Below, piece by piece: positions 1-5,820 of a stretch of 5,933 bases of DNA (positions are counted from its first letter, which is position 1; each line of letters opens with the position of its first letter). The DNA is from Planctomycetaceae bacterium. GTDB taxonomy: Bacteria; Planctomycetota; Planctomycetia; Pirellulales; Thermoguttaceae. The notes below the pieces were generated by a model. That model worked only from the letters and a program-made list of their open reading frames with translations. It ran no database searches and was not told the origin of the DNA. The position numbers and the translations under genes are program-made. The stretch is taken from NCBI GenBank assembly GCA_009783865.1, contig WRCR01000264.1, positions 1 to 5,933 on the forward strand, written 5' to 3'.

Positions 1-28
1 CACTCACCACTCGTTACTCACCACTAAA
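1..28 (+). repeat. Heptamer tandem repeat at the outer tip of the left arm
   Basis: Four consecutive 7-base units read CACTCAC, CACTCGT, TACTCAC and CACTAAA, so the first three fit YACTCRY and the fourth is degenerate. The array may continue to the left of the window. Heptameric tandem repeats of this style are known from intergenic regions of some bacteria, such as the cyanobacterial STRR sequences. No function is shown by the sequence. Confidence 0.75.
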
Positions 29-32
29 TGTC

Positions 33-63
33 AAAATAGGTAAAATAATGTTAAGATAGGTAG
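33..63 (+). repeat. Degenerate 11-bp direct repeat, period 20, left arm
   Basis: AAAATAGGTAA at 33-43 and AAGATAGGTAG at 53-63 match at 9 of 11 positions and start 20 bases apart, about two helical turns. The corresponding pair in the right arm is identical, so the left pair has drifted. Spaced direct repeats like this can be protein binding sites, but nothing here identifies a binding protein. Confidence 0.6.
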
Positions 64-133
64 TCACCATGTGCAAAAAGATACAATTTTCAGAAGTGTT
101 TTGTTTTCAAGTAGTTACGTCAATAAAATTTTT

Positions 134-1615
134 TTATTTTGGGCTTGATGTTAGGTGGTTTACCGCTTGTTGCTCGTCTGTTTGGCATTCCTTGTGCAGC
201 CGTTTCAGACGGCGTAATTCACGGAAGATGAAGAACACCGCTACAAGCATTGCGCCGAAGTCGGAAATCGGAACGGCGTACCAGATACCGTCCATTCCGT
301 TGAAACTGCGCGTTGATTCCAAAAGCGGCGGTAAAAGCAGCAGTGCCGGAATGAGAATAAATACCTGCCGGGTTAAGGTAAGCATAATCGCCCGATGTGC
401 CATTCCGTTTGCTTGAAAATAACCCGCCGTTGCTACCACAAGACCCGCTCCGGGCAGCACCAGCGCAAATGCCCGCAAAGCGTGAGAGCCGAGCATAATC
501 AATTCCTGACGGTTCGGAGAATCCGCCTTCACAAACGGCGTAAGAATCAATTCAGGCACAAGAAGTACTGCAATGGTACACAGAGACGTAAAAATCAGGG
601 AAGTACAAATCGTCAACTTCAGTGCTGTTGCAACGCGGTCATACCTTTTTGCTCCGATGTTGTATCCGATTATCGGCTGCATTCCCTGATTCAAACCAAG
701 AAGCGGAAAAAACAAACACATTCCGATAACAAAGATGATTCCGATGACGTTGATAGCCAAGACACCTCCGGCTTCAATGCCGTGTGCTTTGCCGTACAAT
801 TCTCCGTAATAACCGAGTTGATACATTTGAATCGACTGCAAGATAAAATTGAGCATCTGCATTATGAACGGCGGAAGACCGAGGATGAAGACCGCCTTTG
901 CAAGCGGCGAATTCCATCGGATATATTTCAGCCGCCAGCGCAGCAGCGTTTTCCCCGATGTGTAATGCCAAATAATCCAAATCGTTGAAAAGAATTGAGC
1001 GAGCAACGTTGCCGTTGCGGCACCCCAGATGCCGGTGCGGAAAACTACGAGGAAAAGATAATCGAAAAAGATGTTGAGAACAGCGGCAAGAAGATTCGTG
1101 AACATAGCGGTTCTTGCTTTTCCTTCGGCACGCAAAAAACCGTTTACGCCGAAGGTTAATTCGTGCAGAATCGCTCCGCAGGCGATAATGGAAATGTACT
1201 GTTTCGCAAGCGGCATTACATTTTCGCTGGTGCGGAAGAGCCGGAGCATTGCGCCCTGACAAAACATGCCGAAACAGAAGAATCCGATGGACATGAAAAT
1301 GAAGAGCAGCAATGCCTGACCGACAAGACGTTCTGCTTCGTCATATTTTTTTTCGCCAAGGCGAATCGAAATCAACGTGCTTGAACCGATGCTGATCATC
1401 ATACCGGAGGCAAGCATCACAGCGATGAACGGAAAAGCGAGAGTGACGGCGGCAACACCTTCTTCGCCGAGCGTTTGTCCGACAAAAATTCGGTTGACTA
1501 TGTGATGGGAAGCACCGATGACCGCAGCGGCAACAGCGGGAAGCGAAAGTTCCCATAAGAGCGAACCGACCGGTTTGGTTTCCAGCCGCCGCGTTTTTTC
1601 TGCATGGTCAGTCAA
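134..1615 (-). CDS. MATE-family multidrug/cation antiporter (MepA/DinF-like)
   Basis: Encodes 493 residues, a little above the usual 440-470 for the family. MATE proteins sit in the cytoplasmic membrane and export drugs or metabolites in exchange for Na+ or H+; the substrate cannot be read from sequence. About 12 hydrophobic segments in two halves are visible. A family signature lies in the second half at about residues 307-327 (GLNQGMQPIIGYNIGAKRYD), and the first-half counterpart GEKKYDEAERLVGQ is at 87-100. The reading frame starts with TTG at 1615-1613. An in-frame stop lies five codons upstream, the next in-frame Met is near residue 68 inside the membrane domain, and no clear Shine-Dalgarno sequence precedes the TTG. 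The N-terminal KTRRLETKPVGSLLWELSLPA resembles other members, which supports this start region. An out-of-frame ATG lies at 1605-1603. The last eight residues (NHLTSSPK) and the stop are encoded inside the left inverted-repeat arm. It is downstream of, and on the same strand as, the HzsA-like gene, separated by 164 bases. Confidence 0.93.
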   Translation of the reverse strand: MTDHAEKTRRLETKPVGSLLWELSLPAVAAAVIGASHHIVNRIFVGQTLGEEGVAAVTLAFPFIAVMLASGMMISIGSSTLISIRLGEKKYDEAERLVGQALLLFIFMSIGFFCFGMFCQGAMLRLFRTSENVMPLAKQYISIIACGAILHELTFGVNGFLRAEGKARTAMFTNLLAAVLNIFFDYLFLVVFRTGIWGAATATLLAQFFSTIWIIWHYTSGKTLLRWRLKYIRWNSPLAKAVFILGLPPFIMQMLNFILQSIQMYQLGYYGELYGKAHGIEAGGVLAINVIGIIFVIGMCLFFPLLGLNQGMQPIIGYNIGAKRYDRVATALKLTICTSLIFTSLCTIAVLLVPELILTPFVKADSPNRQELIMLGSHALRAFALVLPGAGLVVATAGYFQANGMAHRAIMLTLTRQVFILIPALLLLPPLLESTRSFNGMDGIWYAVPISDFGAMLVAVFFIFRELRRLKRLHKECQTDEQQAVNHLTSSPK

Positions 1616-1671
1616 GTTATTGAAATATTAAAAGTCCGCAGCGAACGGCACACGGTACTAACAGAAGGGGG

Positions 1672-1687
1672 CGGTCATCCATGACCG
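1672..1687 (-). other. Palindrome in the presumed leader of the MATE gene
   Basis: CGGTCA (1672-1677) and TGACCG (1682-1687) form a perfect six-base-pair stem with a four-base loop, or a seven-pair stem if the loop is two bases. It is preceded on the minus strand by TTTTT and followed by CCCCC, so it is not a standard terminator in that direction. It could be an operator for a regulator of the exporter or a leader structure. The rest of 1616-1779 shows no gene I can support. Confidence 0.4.
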
Positions 1688-1719
1688 AAAAACCATCCAT
1701 CGTCCGATATGTTCAATAA

Positions 1720-1746
1720 ATTATCAGAAAATCGGATTTGAGTCAA
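1720..1746 (-). promoter_or_regulatory. Candidate promoter for the MATE gene
   Basis: On the minus strand TTGACT (1746-1741; five of six consensus bases) and GATAAT (1725-1720; five of six) are separated by 15 bases, shorter than the ideal 17. Initiation near 1713 would give a leader of about 100 bases that contains the small hairpin at 1672-1687. This suggests MATE can be transcribed independently of the upstream gene. Confidence 0.4.
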
Positions 1747-1761
1747 TAGGTAAATCTATTC

Positions 1762-1775
1762 GCCGGAGTACCGGC
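1762..1775 (-). terminator. Small GC hairpin just after the HzsA-like stop
   Basis: GCCGG (1762-1766) and CCGGC (1771-1775) form a five-base-pair stem with a four-base loop, four bases beyond the stop codon of the HzsA-like gene in its direction of transcription. The sequence that follows on the minus strand (GAATAGATTTACC) has no proper T run. It is at best a weak terminator or an mRNA 3'-end stabiliser. Confidence 0.3.
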
Positions 1776-1779
1776 TAAA

Positions 1780-4700
1780 TCACGGCAAAACTACAATCCT
1801 GAAACCCACATCGTAAATCTGCTGACCGGCGAAATAATCCTGCCGAAACATTACCGCCGCCCGCTTCGGCTCATCATACCACGAACCGCCCTTGACAATC
1901 TTGCGCTCCGGCTTATCCGGCGAAAGTGCTGTTGCCGTCCACTCCGCAACATTGCCGTGCATATCGTGAAGTCCCCAAGGATTCGCCCTATAACTTCCGA
2001 CCATTGCCGAAACACGGCTGCCGTCATTGAAACGCACATCGGCGGGTCTCCACGCCGGTATCGTTTCCGTCCGACCAGCCCAGCCGAAAGGGTCTATCCG
2101 CTGATTACATACATCCGACAAGTTGGCACAGCGGGAAAAATCGGTATCGATATTGCCGTACCAAAACGGCGTTTCAGTACCGGCGCGGCAAGCATATTCC
2201 CATTGTTCTTCCGTAGGCAGTGTCACTCTTCGCCCTGACTTTTCCGAAAGCCAGCGGCAGAAATCCATCGCCCGTTTCCACGAAACCCTGACAACCGGCT
2301 GCCCCGGATGCGAAACCGGCCAGCCGCGTTCACCCGGACTGAAATGCATGAAGTCGCCGAATTCGACACCGCTGTCGTGTTTAACATCAAACACAGCATA
2401 TTGTCTATTCGTTGTTTCCGTCTTTGCCATATAGAAATCTTGTCCCGGTATTGCGAGTAGGTCTATTTCAACGTTTTCATTCAACGGAATCTTCAACGAA
2501 GCACCGGAAAAGTTTGCCGCCGGACTCGCCGCAACATCTGCCGCAACGGGCTTTTTCACCGTCACCACTTCAGCATCAGCGGTTTTTTGCTTCGGCAACA
2601 CTGCCGGTTGATATTCCACATTCGGGTCATCGTCCAAAAGCGAATCCATCTTTGCATAGAGACGGCGCATCTCATGCCGGCGCGCAAATTGATGTTTTAC
2701 CAACGCCGGATTATCTTCCTGAATGATGTCCAGCCAGTTGCCGTGAAACGGAGCATTCAAGTCAATCCAAGTTATAAGCCGGTCCAATGCTTCGCTATCG
2801 AGTTTCACATCGTAGTGTCCCGCATTGAGAAGTTGCATCAAACGGGTTGTGTCGGCATGATATTCCCGCGGATTGGGAACTTGCATGCTGCCTTCTTTAG
2901 TCGAAGACCGTACATAACGGCGCAGTTCATAATAAGCACGGGAAAAGCGGGATTTAACGTTGATGTAATTCTTCGTATCCAGCAGCGGTTTTTGCGGACC
3001 ATCGACAAATGATGCAATGCCCGGATATTTCTCGTTTCCTTCACGGTGACAATCTGTACAGTATTTTTCGAGAACCGGCTGCACTTCACGGATAAAAGAA
3101 AAGCCGCGCGTTGGACCATACCAAGGCGTGATTTCCGACGGTGGCGCAGTCGATGCTTTTACTCTAACCGGCATAACAACCGTGTTTTGTTCTTCATGGC
3201 AGCCGGTGCAGGAAACAGTTTCGCCCGGCATTGCTGTAACCCAACTCCGCATGACTTGAATCGCTTTGCCTTCTTCGTCAAGCGGCTGCATTGCAATCGG
3301 GGTGTAAGCCGGCACTTTGAAAAACGCCGAACCGTCTTCATAAACCGGCACCGTTCCAATGATGCGGCGCGGGTCCCACGGTCCATCCATACCAATACTG
3401 TACGGTTCTGCACCCATGTTTTGATACGCAAACTGATAAGTGTAAAGCCGCAACGCTTTCACAGTACCTTTCGCAACATTGGGAAGTCCTTGTCCTTCGT
3501 AAATGTCGGCGATAAAGAACTCGGCATCTTTTCGCTCCGGGTCAATGCGGTCTGGAATCACCGGCGGTTTTTGCGTCTTCTTAAGCGGTATCGGTTCCAG
3601 CATTGCATAGCCGGTCTCTTCGTGAATTAGTACCATGTTGTCGAAGGTATCAACGAGATAAACACCCCACGGTTTATTCGCAGCGGGCTTTGCCGAAACG
3701 AGGAAGAAATGTTCGTCCAGCGGCTGCGGATGCAAAAATTTTGCCCACGTTTTTCCAATCGGCAGGTCGAGCATTTCCGGCTGCACCGGTCGGTCTCTTC
3801 CGGGTATTCGCTGTATTGCACCGCTTGCTTCACGTCTTCCCAGTGCAGGGTCAAACAACACAAGGTCGCCCATTCGCGGCAATTCATGATGTCCGCCGAT
3901 GATAGCAGCAAACTTCGTCGGATGATTCGGCACCGCTTTGGCGTAGAACATCGAAGCGGGCCAATATGAACCGCTGCCGTAATACTCCGTTTGATTTGTG
4001 CCGTCGGGATTTGCGTGAAAAAGTATCCTTGCATAAGCGTGCGGCAAGTCAGTGTATTCCCAGCGGAGATAAAGCAGCCGACCGTTGTTCAACAAAGTCG
4101 GACACCAATTTTGGTCTTGTTCATACGTCAGTTGCCGAATTGAACCGTCCGTGTTAAGACGATAAAGATTACAAGTCGGAGATGAACCGTTGATGCAGGG
4201 AACACCGGCGAAACAAGCCGTTGAGCAGAACACAACGCTGCCGTCGGGAAGATAGCAGGCATCGTAGCAATCGACATCGTCATCGGGAATCAGCGGCAAC
4301 TGTTTCAATTCGGTACCGTCAATTTTCGCTTCAAAAACGCGCCAGTGGTCTTTCGCATCAATCATAGTCATCAACATTCGGTCAGCGTCAAAATGAAGGT
4401 CAATATCGCCGACAAATCTTCCTTGCTCCGGCTGCAACACGGTTTGAATACTGGGTTTCGTTTTCCAATCGGAAAGAATGATAACCTGATTATCATACCC
4501 TTTTTTCGGCAAAGCCGAGTTTGCCGTATAGTTCATCGGCAGACCAAGTTGTTTTTCACCGCGCCGGATTAAGAGTAAGCGGTCGAAATTTAACAGCGGA
4601 TTAGCAAGCAGCGATTCCCGGCGCAAAATATCCAACTCGGCAGAACTTTCTTTGACAGCATTTACTTCGTTTGATGTTTTGGTACGTTCACGAAGTTGCG

Positions 4701-5562
4701 CAAGACGTTCCAAGTATTTTGCGCCGTTAGGATATTGTTCACCGTAATTTGCCGCGAGATGTTTCACGGCAAGTTCAAGGGCAAGGAACTCGGCATCTAA
4801 TTTTGAAGGCGGAATTGCCGGAGCGGTCAGCGAACCGTCAAGATAGCGGAGCATGTTTGAGACGAACAATTCGAGATTTCGCTGCCGGTCTTTCGGTGCT
4901 TTATCGTAAATTGTTCCAATGCGCCACGGTGCCGCTAACACTTTTCCTTTGCCGAGCGGATATTCAAGATGCGGAACATTTGTCCGTTCTGTATTGACAC
5001 CGAGGTTTGTACCTTTCGTCCATTGAAACTGGGCATAAGCCGGATACGCAACATTGGAAAGCCAAAAAACGTCCCGCTCGAAATCGAGTTCCGTGAAAAT
5101 CGGATGAGTCGGCGCAAGCGGTTTAACGCCGGACTGGTCTCTGTCGTCCCCGAAGGTCACCGGTTTGGTCGTGATGGTATCCAAACCGAGAGAGTTGAGG
5201 AACACCGCTGCATATCCCGTCAATAGAAGTCCGCCGCCATTTTCGACAAAGGTCTTAACAGCCGAGACGAAGGTCTCGGACTTGAAACGGGGGTCTTCAA
5301 CTGTTGACGATGAAAGATGAAACCAGAGTATTTTTGTTTTGTCGAAAGACACCGGTTTGTTTTCGTCAACTCTGACGAGTGTTGCGTTGGCAATTCTATC
5401 GGCAATTTCCGAGACGGTCATTGATTCAATACTTAACGGCATTTCCGGCGATTCGTCAAGGAGCAGAGCAGCCGGCTGCTGCGGCATCGGAAAAGACGCT
5501 TCGAGAATGTTCGGCACGAACAGAAAAACGAACAGCAACATAGAAAGTAATCGTCGGTACAT
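1780..5562 (-). CDS. Secreted HzsA-like dihaem protein with C-terminal FGE/SUMF1-type domain
   Basis: Encodes 1260 residues from ATG 5562-5560, chosen because AGGAG (5573-5569) sits six bases upstream and a signal peptide follows at once (residues 1-22, cleavage likely after LEA). A longer frame to a TTG at 5706 runs through the promoter into the repeat. Order: a glutamine-amidotransferase-like fold (about 65-240, with VENGGGLLLTGY at 106-117); a helical segment (about 250-335) ending in LLANPLLNFDRLLLIRR, typical of HzsA-related proteins; a TolB-like beta-propeller (about 360-740) with a Cys-rich stretch (C432, C436, C446, C450, C456, C464) and GGHHELPRMG near 556-565; two CxxCH haem c motifs (785-789 and 835-839); a helical region with HADTTRLMQLLNAGH and WIDLNAPFHGNW; a low-complexity linker (about 985-1020); and an FGE/SUMF1-type domain (about 1025-1260) with LPTEEQWEYACRAG and MHGNVAEW. 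The FGE catalytic cysteine pair is missing from the GGSW...GFR segment, so formylglycine formation is unlikely. Hydrazine synthase partners HzsB and HzsC are not nearby. A periplasmic redox or binding role is inferred; the true reaction is unknown. Confidence 0.9.
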   Translation of the reverse strand: MYRRLLSMLLFVFLFVPNILEASFPMPQQPAALLLDESPEMPLSIESMTVSEIADRIANATLVRVDENKPVSFDKTKILWFHLSSSTVEDPRFKSETFVSAVKTFVENGGGLLLTGYAAVFLNSLGLDTITTKPVTFGDDRDQSGVKPLAPTHPIFTELDFERDVFWLSNVAYPAYAQFQWTKGTNLGVNTERTNVPHLEYPLGKGKVLAAPWRIGTIYDKAPKDRQRNLELFVSNMLRYLDGSLTAPAIPPSKLDAEFLALELAVKHLAANYGEQYPNGAKYLERLAQLRERTKTSNEVNAVKESSAELDILRRESLLANPLLNFDRLLLIRRGEKQLGLPMNYTANSALPKKGYDNQVIILSDWKTKPSIQTVLQPEQGRFVGDIDLHFDADRMLMTMIDAKDHWRVFEAKIDGTELKQLPLIPDDDVDCYDACYLPDGSVVFCSTACFAGVPCINGSSPTCNLYRLNTDGSIRQLTYEQDQNWCPTLLNNGRLLYLRWEYTDLPHAYARILFHANPDGTNQTEYYGSGSYWPASMFYAKAVPNHPTKFAAIIGGHHELPRMGDLVLFDPALGRREASGAIQRIPGRDRPVQPEMLDLPIGKTWAKFLHPQPLDEHFFLVSAKPAANKPWGVYLVDTFDNMVLIHEETGYAMLEPIPLKKTQKPPVIPDRIDPERKDAEFFIADIYEGQGLPNVAKGTVKALRLYTYQFAYQNMGAEPYSIGMDGPWDPRRIIGTVPVYEDGSAFFKVPAYTPIAMQPLDEEGKAIQVMRSWVTAMPGETVSCTGCHEEQNTVVMPVRVKASTAPPSEITPWYGPTRGFSFIREVQPVLEKYCTDCHREGNEKYPGIASFVDGPQKPLLDTKNYINVKSRFSRAYYELRRYVRSSTKEGSMQVPNPREYHADTTRLMQLLNAGHYDVKLDSEALDRLITWIDLNAPFHGNWLDIIQEDNPALVKHQFARRHEMRRLYAKMDSLLDDDPNVEYQPAVLPKQKTADAEVVTVKKPVAADVAASPAANFSGASLKIPLNENVEIDLLAIPGQDFYMAKTETTNRQYAVFDVKHDSGVEFGDFMHFSPGERGWPVSHPGQPVVRVSWKRAMDFCRWLSEKSGRRVTLPTEEQWEYACRAGTETPFWYGNIDTDFSRCANLSDVCNQRIDPFGWAGRTETIPAWRPADVRFNDGSRVSAMVGSYRANPWGLHDMHGNVAEWTATALSPDKPERKIVKGGSWYDEPKRAAVMFRQDYFAGQQIYDVGFRIVVLP

Positions 5563-5568
5563 GTTTTT

Positions 5569-5573
5569 CTCCT
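5569..5573 (-). promoter_or_regulatory. Ribosome binding site that fixes the HzsA-like start
   Basis: On the minus strand AGGAG is followed by AAAAAC and then ATG at 5562-5560, a spacing of six bases. This strong Shine-Dalgarno match decides for the ATG at 5562 over the upstream TTG at 5706 or the ATG at 5601, neither of which is followed directly by a signal peptide. Confidence 0.85.
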
Positions 5574-5599
5574 GATAAAAAGAGTTTAATTCAGATTTC

Positions 5600-5628
5600 A
5601 TTGTATCGCATTGCAGGCGGTAATACAA
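5600..5628 (-). promoter_or_regulatory. Candidate sigma-70 promoter of the HzsA-like gene
   Basis: On the minus strand TTGTAT (5628-5623) is followed after 17 bases by TACAAT (5605-5600). The -10 matches the consensus at five of six positions; the -35 matches only at TTG. Initiation near 5593 would give a leader of about 30 bases containing the AGGAG site. It lies just inside the inner edge of the right repeat arm, so it belongs to the gene's own sequence and not to the repeat. Confidence 0.45.
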
Positions 5629-5757
5629 CAGTCCGTCTGTCTGTCTCTCGACGAGCCGCAAACCACCTAACATCAAGCCCCAAATTAAAAAAATTTTTCG
5701 ACGCAACTTCTTGAAAACAAAACACTTCTGTAAATTGTATCATTTTGCACATGGCGA

Positions 5758-5788
5758 CTACCTATTTTAACGTTATTCTACCTATTTT
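5758..5788 (-). repeat. Perfect 11-bp direct repeat, period 20, right arm
   Basis: AAAATAGGTAG occurs twice on the minus strand, at 5788-5778 and 5768-5758, starting exactly 20 bases apart. Such same-face spacing fits binding of a dimeric or cooperative protein, for example a regulator or a recombinase accessory protein. It overlaps a weak promoter-like sequence (5764-5793). The function is unknown. Confidence 0.65.
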
Positions 5789-5793
5789 GACAA
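5764..5793 (-). promoter_or_regulatory. Weak inward-facing promoter-like sequence in the right repeat arm
   Basis: On the minus strand TTGTCA (5793-5788) and TAAAAT (5769-5764) are separated by 18 bases and point towards the HzsA-like gene. The left arm has ATGTCA and TAAGAT at the mirror positions, pointing into the 3' end of MATE on the antisense strand. The region is AT-rich, so a chance match is quite possible. Confidence 0.25.
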
Positions 5794-5820
5794 TTAGTGG
5801 TGAGTAGCGAGTGGCGAGTG
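5793..5820 (-). repeat. Heptamer tandem repeat at the outer tip of the right arm
   Basis: On the minus strand the units read CACTCGC, CACTCGC, TACTCAC and CACTAAT. This matches the left-arm array unit for unit, with three base differences over 28 bases. The array ends at 5820 next to unrelated sequence starting AAATTGG on the plus strand, so four units is the full array on this side. Confidence 0.75.

Larger units (their letters stand above)
1..161 (+). repeat. Left arm of a 161-bp imperfect inverted repeat
   Basis: Base i of this arm pairs with base 5821-i of the right arm (5660-5820 in reverse complement). I count 16 mismatches and no gaps over 161 bases, about 90% identity. Two 21-base blocks are identical: 91-111 and 141-161. 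From the outer tip inward the arm holds four heptamer units (1-28), a direct repeat of period 20 (33-63), an AT-rich stretch with a T7 run (129-135) and the conserved inner edge ending at 161. Beyond 161 similarity decays quickly. The arm overlaps the 3' end of the MATE gene (134-161). It begins at the first base of the window, so its true outer end is unknown. It could be a transposon end or a copy of a dispersed intergenic repeat. Confidence 0.95.
5660..5820 (-). repeat. Right arm of the 161-bp imperfect inverted repeat
   Basis: This is the reverse complement of 1-161 at about 90% identity without gaps. It lies in the region upstream of the HzsA-like gene, with its inner edge (5660) 98 bases before that gene's ATG. 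Its outer edge can be followed in this window only to 5820, because the left arm starts at base 1. Its direct repeat is cleaner than in the left arm: two identical 11-mers at 5758-5768 and 5778-5788. On the minus strand its heptamer end forms the last codons and stop of an open frame entering from the right edge of the window. Confidence 0.95.

Noticed and set aside
122..138. AT-only hairpin (AATAAAA, 3-base loop, TTTTATT) at the MATE stop as a terminator
   Set aside because: The stem has no GC pairs, overlaps the stop codon and is not followed by a T run on the minus strand. The symmetry is likely a by-product of A/T tracts in the repeat.
395..988. Plus-strand open frame of 197 codons
   Set aside because: It lies entirely antisense to the well-supported MATE gene, its translation is rich in Arg, Gln, His and Lys without recognisable motifs, and it has no own context.
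1681..1719. Plus-strand 12-codon ORF (MTEKPSIVRYVQ) after a G-rich stretch
   Set aside because: It is very short, has no homology I recognise, and its ATG is part of the palindrome at 1672-1687. A chance ORF is the simpler explanation.
1745..1754. AATAGGTAAA in the intergenic region, identical to a 10-mer in the left repeat arm (35-44)
   Set aside because: A single AT-rich 10-mer match with no extension on either side is too short to call a third repeat copy.
3046..3630. Plus-strand open frame of 194 codons
   Set aside because: It is antisense to the HzsA-like gene, whose domains and haem motifs are intact across this stretch. The frame shows no motif and is a shadow of codon bias.
1780..5562. 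Calling the large gene hzsA (hydrazine synthase)
   Set aside because: The family resemblance is real, but the protein is longer with extra domains, lacks HzsB/HzsC neighbours, and differs at the presumed Tyr haem ligand. Anammox function is not supported.
5563..5706. N-terminal extension of the HzsA-like protein by 48 residues to a TTG at 5706
   Set aside because: The extension would bury the signal peptide, cross the likely promoter at 5600-5628 and begin inside the repeat arm. The ATG at 5562 has an AGGAG site at ideal spacing.
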